Origin: an uncultured Endozoicomonas sp.
GTDB taxonomy: Bacteria > Pseudomonadota > Gammaproteobacteria > Pseudomonadales > Endozoicomonadaceae
DNA length: 64,000 nucleotides
Assembly: GCF_947495845.1 (NCBI RefSeq)
Contig: NZ_CANMAO010000011.1
Location: forward strand, 1-64,000
Direction: 5' to 3'
Shown one piece after another: positions 56,537-64,000 of this stretch. Within the stretch, counting starts at the first letter, position 1. The number at the start of each line of letters is the position of its first letter. A program made the translations under genes and the position numbers. The notes beneath the pieces were generated by a model. The model was not told the origin of the DNA. It saw nothing but the letters and a program-made list of their open reading frames with translations, and did no database searches.

Positions 56537-58186
56537 ATGGACTTACTCCCATCTTCCCTTCGCCAACTTATTCTTACAAATCTAAATTTGACTAATGCGA
56601 CGGATGTTAAATCGGGTGACCGTTACAGCGTAGTGCGTGTTACCCCAAAAATCCGTGCAAAGATACTCGGTGGTGTTGACTGGAAAGAATTACAAAATAT
56701 AGACCGGCGCGAAATACGTGTGGTGAGTAATATTCCTCATGGAGCTCATGGTCTCTTCAACATAAATACAGATAATCAGCATCAGTTGAGTCAGGATCAC
56801 TGGGTTGTGGAGCCAATTGAGCTGTCCAGATCTTTATTGACCTATGAAATGCCTGAGGACTGCAAACAGATAAATTATTGCATTCAGCCTGTTGAGAGTG
56901 CTGAGTCCGTACACTTTCAAGTGAAACTGCCAAAAATTTCCAGCGTCGAAGACGGCACAGAGTTCGTGGTAAGTAATCAATCGAACCATTTTACGCAATG
57001 CATCCCTTCTGAACGCAGGCTTAAAATTGATGGAGAGTGTGATTGGCTCAGCCCCGGGCAGGCTGTGCTTTTGCGCAAGGAAAATGGAAGGTGGAGAGCT
57101 TATCAAAAAGTGGAAGAACGCGTCGTTGATGATATTGCAATAAACCCATTGGTGCGAGAGTCAGGTCCTGTTGTATGTGCAAAGGGAGGCGTTCTTAACT
57201 TTGAAAACGATGGTGAGTACTTTCTCACTAAACCGATGATTGAGCAGACATTGGCGGATAGACTTAAAAAGCTAAATAATCCCTTCCATTATCACTACTG
57301 CTTGTCACTTGAAGATTTAGGGCAGGCTATTCAAGCTGCAATGCCCGAGCATTGTTACTTTATTTATGAAAATACGGAAAGCAATCATGTTGTTGCCGGC
57401 TTCGTACGCCATTCAGAAAATGACATGCTGTGCTATCTCCATGAAACGCTCGGCATCGAAAGTGAATACACAACACCTTTTGCAGCAGCGGTTCGTCAGA
57501 AAATTCAGAGCCTGTTTCCTGAAAAAAATCTGCGGATGATTGTGCCAAAAGAAAGAGTGCAAAAAGACTTTGTCAGTTGTGGCGTCATGGCAATAAAAGC
57601 ACTCTTGTTTTTTGCCAAGCAGGCAGATCAATTATTTTTGATATTGAACCAAATGGATAAGGCAAACCGAGCAATGCCTCTGGAAACCATTTCAGTCCAC
57701 GCATTACCGGCAAAACTCATTAAACTTTGCCAAAGCTGTTCACTGCTGGAAAATCACCCAAATAAAGAGACAAAGGTAAATAGCAAAAAAACGCTTCTGG
57801 ACTATGTAAACGATCATAAGGTCAGCCTTGCTGCTAGCAGGGGAGAAATCAGGGTCAATGCGTCCGCATATTTGAAGCGATATAAATACATGCAACAATA
57901 TATTGAAAGACAGAAAGTGAGTGAGCCGACGTGGCTAGCTGATGTTGTTAAGCAGACATCATCAGTCAGAAAAAGAAGTTTGGACGAGGCATCAGAGCTG
58001 TTTACTGCGAAGAAGGGCTCTTTCGACCTTCCGTCTGATCACAGCTTTGCTGCACCAGCTTCATCATTACTAAAATCTCAAGTTTCCAATTCCACCGATA
58101 GTTCAGGCTATTGTAGTGCTGACGAACTGATGAATCATCAAACCCACCATAACGGTATACAAAATGTCTTTGAATCAATTGCTTGA
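56537..58186 (+). CDS. Candidate YopJ/C55-family effector acetyltransferase
   Basis: 549 residues, previously unnamed family as far as I can tell. A CE-clan triad is visible: His284 (in NHVVAGFVRHSEND), Glu303 (in CYLHETLG), Gln342 and Cys348 (in VQKDFVSCGVMAIKALLFF). Spacing is 19 (His-Glu) and 45 (Glu-Cys); YopJ has 19 and 44. After the Cys the chain continues with LPAKLIKLCQS and a late helical AYLKRYKYMQQYIER, matching the order of YopJ's C-terminal elements. The first ~270 residues are unassigned, and the last ~75 are polar and Ser-rich. YopJ proteins acetylate host kinases after type III delivery. No secretion genes are nearby. The 3' end overlaps the next gene by 23 bases. Alternatively a C48/Ulp1-like protease. 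Confidence 0.65.
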   Translation: MDLLPSSLRQLILTNLNLTNATDVKSGDRYSVVRVTPKIRAKILGGVDWKELQNIDRREIRVVSNIPHGAHGLFNINTDNQHQLSQDHWVVEPIELSRSLLTYEMPEDCKQINYCIQPVESAESVHFQVKLPKISSVEDGTEFVVSNQSNHFTQCIPSERRLKIDGECDWLSPGQAVLLRKENGRWRAYQKVEERVVDDIAINPLVRESGPVVCAKGGVLNFENDGEYFLTKPMIEQTLADRLKKLNNPFHYHYCLSLEDLGQAIQAAMPEHCYFIYENTESNHVVAGFVRHSENDMLCYLHETLGIESEYTTPFAAAVRQKIQSLFPEKNLRMIVPKERVQKDFVSCGVMAIKALLFFAKQADQLFLILNQMDKANRAMPLETISVHALPAKLIKLCQSCSLLENHPNKETKVNSKKTLLDYVNDHKVSLAASRGEIRVNASAYLKRYKYMQQYIERQKVSEPTWLADVVKQTSSVRKRSLDEASELFTAKKGSFDLPSDHSFAAPASSLLKSQVSNSTDSSGYCSADELMNHQTHHNGIQNVFESIA

Positions 58187-58514
58187 ACAAATCCGAAACC
58201 AGCCAGATCAAGTTGAGTTCCAGACAGTCATAACCGTGATTGCTGATCATTACGATTACACACCCACTTGTTTTACCAATGGCACGCAAATGAATGAAGC
58301 AGGCACGAACGAAGGTTCGTGCAAAATTCTGTCATTTGGGCAGCTGAACCAGTTAAGTTCTGAAGAGACTCTGGCCTGCTTTGGCAGCTTCTATCGGGAC
58401 GAGGTTTTGAATGATCCCGCAGGAACCAGTCACGGGAATATCCGGGCATTTATGGAAACGGGTTGGTCCGGTGTTTCTTTTGATCACCCGCCGTTAGTGC
58501 TTAAAGAGAAATGA
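58164..58514 (+). CDS. HopJ type III effector family protein
   Basis: 116 residues. FQTVITVIADHYDYTPTCFT, then NEGSCKILSFGQLNQLSSEE, ACFGSFYRDEV, and NIRAFMETGWSGVSFDHPPL match the HopJ family. Many free-living marine gammaproteobacteria also carry HopJ homologues, so effector status is by name only. It starts 23 bases inside the end of the YopJ-like gene, so they are probably cotranscribed and translationally coupled. Confidence 0.9.
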   Translation: MSLNQLLEQIRNQPDQVEFQTVITVIADHYDYTPTCFTNGTQMNEAGTNEGSCKILSFGQLNQLSSEETLACFGSFYRDEVLNDPAGTSHGNIRAFMETGWSGVSFDHPPLVLKEK

Positions 58515-58592
58515 GTGGTCATCATATTTTAATGTGTCATAATTAATCTAATTTTAAGAATAATTATTCATTATTGCAGTGAGAGTCTACAG

Positions 58593-59636
58593 ATGATCAA
58601 AGTGGGCATAGTCGGGGGAACAGGCTACACCGGTGCTGAGCTGCTGCGGCTGTTATCGGTTCATCCTGAAGTTGAGCTGAGCATGATCACTTCCCGCTCT
58701 GAAGCTGGGAAATCCGTCAGTGAATTATTCTCCGGGCTGCGTGGTAAGTGCGATATCCAGTTCTCGCAACCGGATAATAAGCTGCTTTCATCTTGTGATC
58801 TGGTCTTTTTTGCCACTCCTAATGGTATTGCCATGGAATCCGTTCCTGAATTGCTGGATGCGGGAGTGAAGGTTATTGATCTGGCGGCTGACTTCCGCCT
58901 GAGCGACACTGACACCTGGCAGCAGTGGTATGGTGTAGAGCACGCTTGCCCAGATGTTCTCGCAGAGGCGGTATACGGCTTGCCAGAAATGAACCGTGAT
59001 TCGATTTCCAGCGCACGTTTGGTGGCGAACCCGGGCTGCTACCCCACTGCTACTCAGTTGGGTTTATTACCCCTGATCCGTGAAGGTCTGGTAGACGGAA
59101 ATGTTATCGTAGATGCCAAGTCGGGTGTCAGTGGCGCTGGCCGAGCGGCCAATGTCGGCACGTTATTGTGTGAAGCCTCTGAGTCATTCAAGGCTTATGG
59201 TGTACCAGGACATCGTCATCTACCTGAGATTAAACAGGGGATTTCCCGCATGGCAAAAACGAGCGTTGAAGCATTTACTGGCGAGTTGGTTTTTGTGCCT
59301 CACCTGACGCCAATGATCCGTGGTATCCATTCGACAATGTACTGTTCCGTCAAAGATCACAGCATCGATCTGCAAAAGCTCTTTGAAGCGACGTTTGAAA
59401 CTGAGCCATTTGTGGACGTTCTGCCAGCTGGCAGTCATCCAGAGACCCGTTCAGTGCGTGGCTGTAACCAGTGTCGTATGTCTGTGCATCGCCCGCAGGG
59501 TGGCGATACCGTGGTGATTCTCTCCGTCATTGACAATCTGGTCAAAGGTGCGGCTGGCCAGGCTATTCAGAATATGAACATTATGTTCGGCTTTGATGAG
59601 ATAACTGGTTTGGATTTCCCCGCAGCCATGCCGTGA
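58593..59636 (+). CDS. argC: N-acetyl-gamma-glutamyl-phosphate reductase
   Basis: 347 residues, standard for the long type. NADP-binding start [20 protein letters not shown], active-site Cys149 in [18 protein letters not shown], and later [18 protein letters not shown] and the C-terminal [11 protein letters not shown]. It reduces N-acetylglutamyl phosphate to the semialdehyde in arginine synthesis. Other arg genes are not in the window. A 16-bp terminator hairpin follows. Confidence 0.97.
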   Translation: MIKVGIVGGTGYTGAELLRLLSVHPEVELSMITSRSEAGKSVSELFSGLRGKCDIQFSQPDNKLLSSCDLVFFATPNGIAMESVPELLDAGVKVIDLAADFRLSDTDTWQQWYGVEHACPDVLAEAVYGLPEMNRDSISSARLVANPGCYPTATQLGLLPLIREGLVDGNVIVDAKSGVSGAGRAANVGTLLCEASESFKAYGVPGHRHLPEIKQGISRMAKTSVEAFTGELVFVPHLTPMIRGIHSTMYCSVKDHSIDLQKLFEATFETEPFVDVLPAGSHPETRSVRGCNQCRMSVHRPQGGDTVVILSVIDNLVKGAAGQAIQNMNIMFGFDEITGLDFPAAMP

Positions 59637-59640
59637 ATAA

Positions 59641-59679
59641 TGACAGAATCAAAATAACAGTATTTTGATTCTGTCATTT
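59641..59679 (+). terminator. Terminator after argC
   Basis: TGACAGAATCAAAATA, loop ACAG, TATTTTGATTCTGTCA then TTT. A perfect 16-bp stem. Confidence 0.8.
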
Positions 59680-59721
59680 CCATGAATTATTTTTTGTTTA
59701 ATGATATAAGCGCAATGTCTT

Positions 59722-59899
59722 ATACCAATGGCGCTTTTAAATTATGGAGTGAGCAAGTTATTTTGGGTGACTGGTCAATACCCACAGGGCATAAAGGCGA
59801 AGAGACAAGTCATAGCCAAAGCTATGGCGAGGAACTTCAACGCAGATCCAGTCGGTCAAAATGGCTGCGCAGCCCATAATTTAAAAGCAGAATTGGTAT
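59722..59899 (+). mobile_element. MITE-like repeat B, copy 3 (178 bases)
   Basis: ATACCAAT to ATTGGTAT with inverted arms GCGCTTTTAAATTATGG against CCATAATTTAAAAGC. It lacks the central GCCCTGTGGGT unit found once at 23131-23325 and twice at 19224-19435. It ends just before the yceH ribosome-binding site. Confidence 0.75.
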
Positions 59900-59918
59900 T
59901 ACCCAGAGGAACTGTATC

Positions 59919-60548
59919 GTGGATATGCGCTTGTCCCTGAACGAAACCCGTGTGATTGGCTGCCTGCTCGAAAAAGAGAGCACCACTCCGGATCAATACC
60001 CTCTCTCCCTCAATGGCTTAACCAATGCCTGTAATCAGAAAAGTAACCGCGAGCCAGTACTTAACCTTGCAGAATCGGAAGTTCTTAATACCCTTAATCA
60101 ATTGAAGACTGAACGATTGATCAGTGAAGAATCCGGTTCAAGAGTCAGTAAATACCGCCACCGTTTTTGCAACACTGAATTCGGTAGTCTCCAGTTAACG
60201 GATCAAGAACGTGGCATCGTCTGCGTACTTTTCCTTCGCGGCCCACAAACCCCTGGTGAATTGCGCAGTCGTACCGGTCGTCTTGCCGAATTTACGGATG
60301 TTCGACAAGTGGAAGAGGTGTTACAACAGATGGCTGAGCGGGAGATGGTGGTGCAACTTCCTCGGGAAGCAGGAAAACGGGAAAGTCGTTATGCCCACTT
60401 GTTCTCCGGTGAAATTGATGTGTCGGCAGTGAATCAGAGTGATTTGATTGCTGACGATAAAGCCCGAATCCGCGAACTTGAACACGAAATAGTGATTCTC
60501 AAAGCCGAAGTTGAACGATTGAACCGGCTGCTTGAAAGCACTTCTTAA
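59919..60548 (+). CDS. yceH: YceH family protein (DUF480)
   Basis: 209 residues from GTG at 59919, with GAGGA 8 bases upstream; ATG at 59925 is an alternative with poorer spacing. [20 protein letters not shown], the winged-helix block [20 protein letters not shown], and [17 protein letters not shown] are the DUF480 signature. The C-terminus is a short coiled coil ([18 protein letters not shown]). Function unknown. It leads ycgN by about 20 bases. Confidence 0.93.
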   Translation: MDMRLSLNETRVIGCLLEKESTTPDQYPLSLNGLTNACNQKSNREPVLNLAESEVLNTLNQLKTERLISEESGSRVSKYRHRFCNTEFGSLQLTDQERGIVCVLFLRGPQTPGELRSRTGRLAEFTDVRQVEEVLQQMAEREMVVQLPREAGKRESRYAHLFSGEIDVSAVNQSDLIADDKARIRELEHEIVILKAEVERLNRLLESTS

Positions 60549-60568
60549 GACAAAAAGCGGATAAATTG

Positions 60569-61015
60569 ATGACTGAACCTTTCTGGCAGAAAAAGACCTT
60601 AACAGAAATGACCCCTGAAGAGTGGGAGTCGTTGTGCGATGGCTGTGGTCGCTGCTGTCTGAATAAAGTCATTGATGCGGATACAGAAGAAGTTCATACG
60701 ACAGCAATAGCCTGTCGTTTGCTGGATCTGGAAACCTGTCAGTGCAAACAATACAAACATCGTCGTAAATTTGTGGATGACTGTATTAAATTTACTCCGA
60801 AAACCATGCATGAGCATCTTGTGTGGCTGCCAGATAGCTGCGCATACAACCTGCTGTATCACGGTTATGATTTGCCAGAATGGCATCCTTTGGTGACCGG
60901 TGATCCGAACTCCGTCCATGAAGCCGGTTTTTCTGTGTGCGGTAAAGGTATGGTTTCTGAAGAAGAACTTCCGGACCCTTCAGAATGGTTTGATTACATT
61001 ATTCGCGTGAAGTGA
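60569..61015 (+). CDS. ycgN: YcgN family cysteine-cluster protein
   Basis: 148 residues from the ATG at 60569. CDGCGRCCLNKV, then CRLLDLETCQCKQY and later Cys in PDSCAYNLL and GFSVCGKGM form the zinc/iron-binding cluster of the UPF0260 family. WHPLVTGDPNSVHEAG is another family block. Cofactor and function are not established. It lies between yceH and mobA. Confidence 0.93.
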   Translation: MTEPFWQKKTLTEMTPEEWESLCDGCGRCCLNKVIDADTEEVHTTAIACRLLDLETCQCKQYKHRRKFVDDCIKFTPKTMHEHLVWLPDSCAYNLLYHGYDLPEWHPLVTGDPNSVHEAGFSVCGKGMVSEEELPDPSEWFDYIIRVK

Positions 61016-61081
61016 GTTCGCAAACTGTGATTGATGTAAAAACTTGTCAGGCTATAGAAAAACCTTAGACTTAGTGACCCT

Positions 61082-61645
61082 ATGAAAGTTCACAGTTCGC
61101 TTTATGGGCTGGTGTTGGCTGGCGGTCGTTCATCCCGAATGGGGGAAGACAAATCCCGGCTGCTCTGGCAAGGCAAACCGCTCTATCAGCATATGATTCA
61201 TCTGTTGCATAAAGCAGGTATTGAGCAGGTGTTGTTAAGCGGCGCGGGTTTTCCTGAAAAAACCGTGGAAGACCTTATACCTGGAAGAGGCCCCTTAAGC
61301 GGTATTCATGCAGCTCTGATGTCGCTGGAATACGGCGATCGCCTTCTGGTTATTCCGGTGGATATGCCGTTGGTGCCACTAGAAGCCATACAAACACTTT
61401 GCGAGCAAAGTGATAAACAACAGCTGTGCTGTTTTGACGGCTTCAATCTGCCGGTTGTGATTCCCGTGACGGAAGACTCCAGACGAGTGATTGCAGAGAA
61501 AATTCAGAGTGATAACCCCAAAGATTATGCCCTTTGGCGGCTCTATCAGGCATTAGGTGGAAAGACGATTCCTTTGCCTGAGGATAGGATTCAGCTTTTC
61601 AGTAATGCGAACACGCCAGAAGAGTGGCGTCGTATAAACCATTGA
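61082..61645 (+). CDS. mobA: Molybdenum cofactor guanylyltransferase
   Basis: 187 residues. LVLAGGRSSRMGEDKSRLLW is the nucleotide-binding loop, PGRGPLSGIHAALMSLEYG and VIPVDMPLVPLEAI (metal-binding Asp) follow. It adds GMP to molybdopterin. It opens a cluster with moaB, moaC, moaD and moaE; the TGA is followed within 20 bases by moaB. Confidence 0.95.
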   Translation: MKVHSSLYGLVLAGGRSSRMGEDKSRLLWQGKPLYQHMIHLLHKAGIEQVLLSGAGFPEKTVEDLIPGRGPLSGIHAALMSLEYGDRLLVIPVDMPLVPLEAIQTLCEQSDKQQLCCFDGFNLPVVIPVTEDSRRVIAEKIQSDNPKDYALWRLYQALGGKTIPLPEDRIQLFSNANTPEEWRRINH

Positions 61646-61663
61646 TTGGAGGTAGAGTGGCAC

Positions 61664-62200
61664 ATGGCTCATCACCACGTAGACGAGTTTATCCCTGTAA
61701 ATATTGCGGTATTGACCGTATCAGATACCCGGACTGAAGAAACAGATACCTCAGGAAAGCTGCTGGTGGATCTGTTGGCTGAAGCCGGACATCAGTTGGT
61801 GGATAAGGCGATCGTTAAAGATGATATCTACAAAATCCGTGAAATAGTGTCTCGCTGGATTGCCACCGATGGGGGAACGCCTGACTGTGTTCAAGCCATC
61901 CTCGTCACTGGTGGCACTGGCTTCTCTGGTCGTGATTCTACACCAGAAGCTCTGCTCCCTATTTTCGATAAGCAGATAGACGGCTATGGTGAGCTGTTCC
62001 GTCACCTCTCCTACGCACAGATCAAAACCTCAACCATTCAGTCCCGCACGGTTGCCGGTATGGCGAATGGTACAGTGATCTTCGTGATGCCTGGTTCCAA
62101 TAATGCCTGCAAAACCGCATGGGAAGGCATTATTCATGATCAGCTTGATAGCCGACATCGCCCTTGTAATTACATTGAACACCTGAAAAAGGCGGGCTGA
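61664..62200 (+). CDS. moaB: Molybdopterin adenylyltransferase-like protein MoaB
   Basis: 178 residues from the ATG at 61664; GGAGG lies 11 bases upstream and a TTG at 61646 is a less likely start. [40 protein letters not shown] and [15 protein letters not shown] match MoaB. It belongs to the MogA/MoaB fold family and is thought to adenylate molybdopterin in organisms lacking MogA. Next gene: moaC, 2 bases on. Confidence 0.95.
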   Translation: MAHHHVDEFIPVNIAVLTVSDTRTEETDTSGKLLVDLLAEAGHQLVDKAIVKDDIYKIREIVSRWIATDGGTPDCVQAILVTGGTGFSGRDSTPEALLPIFDKQIDGYGELFRHLSYAQIKTSTIQSRTVAGMANGTVIFVMPGSNNACKTAWEGIIHDQLDSRHRPCNYIEHLKKAG

Positions 62201-62202
62201 TT

Positions 62203-62694
62203 GTGTCTCTGACCCATACCGACAGTGAAGGTAAGGCCAGCATGGTAGATGTGGGTGATAAAGATATCACCCGCCGTGAAGCCAGAGCTGAAGGTTATAT
62301 TTATATGGCGCCAGAGACGCTGGCGATCGTAAAAGACAATGGCCTGAAAAAAGGCGATGTTTTGGCTGTAGCTCGTATTGCTGGTATTCAGGCAGCCAAG
62401 CAGTGCAGTCATTTAATACCGCTGTGTCATCCATTGATGCTGAATTTTATTGGTGTCGAGTTTCAACTGGATGTTGAGCATTCAAGAATCCGAATCGAAA
62501 CCTGCTGTCGTTTAAGTGGCAAAACCGGTGTTGAAATTGAAGCACTGACGGCCGCTTCTGTTGCCGCCTTGACGATCTACGATATGTGTAAGGCAGTGGA
62601 CAAAGAGATGCATATTGAAGGAATTCGTGTACTGGAAAAAAGTGGCGGGCGCAGTGGTCACTATGTATACGGCACTGAACAGGTGGAAGCATGA
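62203..62694 (+). CDS. moaC: Cyclic pyranopterin monophosphate synthase MoaC
   Basis: 163 residues from a GTG at 62203. [20 protein letters not shown], the catalytic region [20 protein letters not shown], then [20 protein letters not shown] and [10 protein letters not shown] are diagnostic. With MoaA it makes cyclic pyranopterin; moaA is not in the window. It overlaps moaD by 4 bases (ATGA). Confidence 0.97.
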   Translation: MSLTHTDSEGKASMVDVGDKDITRREARAEGYIYMAPETLAIVKDNGLKKGDVLAVARIAGIQAAKQCSHLIPLCHPLMLNFIGVEFQLDVEHSRIRIETCCRLSGKTGVEIEALTAASVAALTIYDMCKAVDKEMHIEGIRVLEKSGGRSGHYVYGTEQVEA

Positions 62695-62942
62695 TCAAGG
62701 TGTTATTTTTTGCCAGCTTCCGGGAAAAGCTCAAGTGCGAAGAGCTGCTAGTAGATGAAGGCAGTTATCCCGAGTTACTTTCCTCTCTAAAAAGTCAACT
62801 GGCGGAAAAAGGCGACGACTGGCGTGAAGTAATGATGAGTGAAAGAACATTGGTGGCTGTGAATCAAACCATGACTCGAAAAGACGTCAGTTTGAAATCC
62901 GGCGATGAAGTGGCTTTTTTTCCACCGGTTACCGGAGGTTAA
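62691..62942 (+). CDS. moaD: Molybdopterin synthase small subunit MoaD
   Basis: 83 residues. Ubiquitin-like fold, [20 protein letters not shown], ending in FFPPVTGG, the di-glycine whose thiocarboxylate donates sulfur. MoeB, which activates it, is not in the window. It starts in the moaC stop and precedes moaE by 5 bases. Confidence 0.95.
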   Translation: MIKVLFFASFREKLKCEELLVDEGSYPELLSSLKSQLAEKGDDWREVMMSERTLVAVNQTMTRKDVSLKSGDEVAFFPPVTGG

Positions 62943-62947
62943 CGTCG

Positions 62948-63403
62948 TTGATTTCCATACAGGCTGAAGACTTTATTCCCAGTGAAGAATATGCACGACT
63001 GGAGGGCGATAAGTCCTCCGGCGGTATCGTCACCTTTACGGGTACCGTTCGTGATATGAATCTGGGTGATCAGGTAGGTGGTTTATTTCTGGAGCATTAT
63101 CCGGGCATGACCGAAAAAGCGCTTCAGGAAATTATTGATGAAGCGAAACAACGCTGGGAACTGATTGAGGTTCGGGTTGTCCATCGTATCGGGCAAATGT
63201 ATCCCGGTGATCGTATTGTGTTTGTGGGTGTTAGTAGCGCTCACCGGAAAGAAGCATTCGCAGCTTGTGAGTTCATCATGGATTACCTGAAAACCAAAGC
63301 GCCGTTCTGGAAAAAAGAAACGACAGATGACGGGGATCGCTGGATTGAAGAACGTGCCTCCGATCAGGAAGCTGCGGATAGTTGGAATAATAAGTTAGGT
63401 TAA
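62948..63403 (+). CDS. moaE: Molybdopterin synthase large subunit MoaE
   Basis: 151 residues from a TTG at 62948 with GGAGG 9 bases upstream. SSGGIVTFTGTVRDMNLGDQ, LEHYPGMTEKALQEI, VVHRIGQMYPGDRIVFVGVS and the active-site region PFWKKE (lysine) are present. With MoaD it turns cyclic pyranopterin into molybdopterin. Confidence 0.96.
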   Translation: MISIQAEDFIPSEEYARLEGDKSSGGIVTFTGTVRDMNLGDQVGGLFLEHYPGMTEKALQEIIDEAKQRWELIEVRVVHRIGQMYPGDRIVFVGVSSAHRKEAFAACEFIMDYLKTKAPFWKKETTDDGDRWIEERASDQEAADSWNNKLG

Positions 63404-63438
63404 TAAATAGTTGGATCAATAAGTAGAGGTTGCTCAGG

Positions 63439-64000
63439 TTGAAAAAGCTTGTTCTGGTAGTATCCCTGCTATTTTTGTCGATAGCAGGCAGGGTGGCTAT
63501 AGCGGACATATTGAAGGTAGCGGTAGCGGCAAACTTTAAACCAACACTTGAAGATTTGGCTGAAAAGTTTGAGCAGGAAACTGGCCATAGGTTACTGATT
63601 TCAGCGGCATCTACCGGCATTCTTTTTAATCAGATAGTGAACGGTGCTCCGTTTGATATTTTCCTGTCGGCAGATCGTCAACGTCCAGAAATGCTGAAGG
63701 AAAAAGGTATGATTCTGCCTGGCAGCCAGCACACCTATGCAATGGGTGAGCTGGTGCTCTGGAGCCCGGGCGAGTCGACGACACTGGTCGAATTGAGAGA
63801 TAACAAGGCGCGTCTTGCCATCGCCAACCCTGCCATTGCACCTTATGGTTTGGCAGCGCAACAGTTGCTGGAAAATCTGGGCATTTGGTCGTATGTTGAA
63901 TCCCGGTTAGTGAAGGGCGCCAGTATTCAACAAACTTGGCAGTTTGTGGCCAGCGGGAATGTGCCAGTAGGTTTGGTGGCAAAAGCGCAGATGGTTGATG
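63439..64000 (+). CDS. modA: Molybdate ABC transporter substrate-binding protein ModA (cut by window edge)
   Basis: An open frame from a TTG at 63439 (AGAGG about 10 bases upstream) to the edge, at least 187 residues. Signal peptide MKKLVLVVSLLFLSIAGRVA then DILKVAVAANFKPTLEDLA, ISAASTGILFNQIVNGAPFD, FLSADRQRPEML and ANPAIAPYGLAAQQ, all typical of ModA. It binds molybdate in the periplasm and feeds the Moco genes upstream; modB and modC presumably follow outside the window. Confidence 0.93.
   Translation, partial: MKKLVLVVSLLFLSIAGRVAIADILKVAVAANFKPTLEDLAEKFEQETGHRLLISAASTGILFNQIVNGAPFDIFLSADRQRPEMLKEKGMILPGSQHTYAMGELVLWSPGESTTLVELRDNKARLAIANPAIAPYGLAAQQLLENLGIWSYVESRLVKGASIQQTWQFVASGNVPVGLVAKAQMVD

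Noticed and set aside
62140..62204. Moco riboswitch in the moa cluster
   Set aside because: The genes are separated by only a few bases and moaA, the usual site, is not in the window.

Overview
The window is chromosomal DNA of a gammaproteobacterium. The best fit is a marine, host-associated Oceanospirillales member, possibly Endozoicomonas-like. This rests on the metY-rimP-nusA-infB-rbfA-truB-rpsO-pnp and rpsU-yqeY-dnaG-rpoD blocks, on type III effector-like genes, and on abundant small dispersed repeats. The genus is an inference; no rRNA is present.

Layout. 1-2700: two tandem minus-strand genes for type I secreted, LapA-like surface proteins; the left one runs off the window. 3300-13000: initiator tRNA followed by the translation/transcription operon (rimP, nusA, infB, rbfA, truB, rpsO, pnp). 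13000-18930: an orphan gene, then rpoD, dnaG, yqeY and rpsU on the minus strand. 18930-24450: a MITE-like repeat, a small envelope protein, tsaD, folB, cca and a Cds1-type cysteine desulfhydrase. 24580-29570: a low-complexity protein with 93-residue repeats, then putA. 29570-37430: a broken-up type IV pilus locus (pilB, a truncated pilin, an intact pilA, nadC) invaded by vapBC, brnTA, ligB and REP-like palindromes. 37460-41620: a MITE-like element, panE, dodecin, yajQ, ampG, a small unknown and an alkyltransferase-like gene. 41750-46490: a 1580-residue protein joining PEP-synthase-like domains to DUF4116-type repeats. 46700-49020: a second copy of repeat A, a DUF481 outer-membrane protein and three small genes. 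49230-56410: pta, ackA, hemJ, a ClC transporter, lrgAB and a DUF3820 gene. 56530-58510: a likely YopJ-family (C55) effector overlapping a HopJ-family gene. 58590-64000: argC, yceH, ycgN and the molybdenum genes mobA, moaB, moaC, moaD, moaE and modA (cut by the window edge).

Most genes are housekeeping and operonic: translation, replication/transcription initiation, acetate overflow (ackA/pta), proline use (putA), NAD and Moco synthesis. The accessory content points to host interaction: adhesin-like proteins, a Cys-His-Glu effector candidate with HopJ next to it, the PEP-synthase/DUF4116 fusion, and low-complexity orphan proteins.

Three families of MITE-like elements with inverted ends plus REP-like palindromes sit in many of the larger intergenic gaps. 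One REP half-site lies beside the point where a pilin gene loses its N-terminus, and one element ends exactly where a start codon begins.
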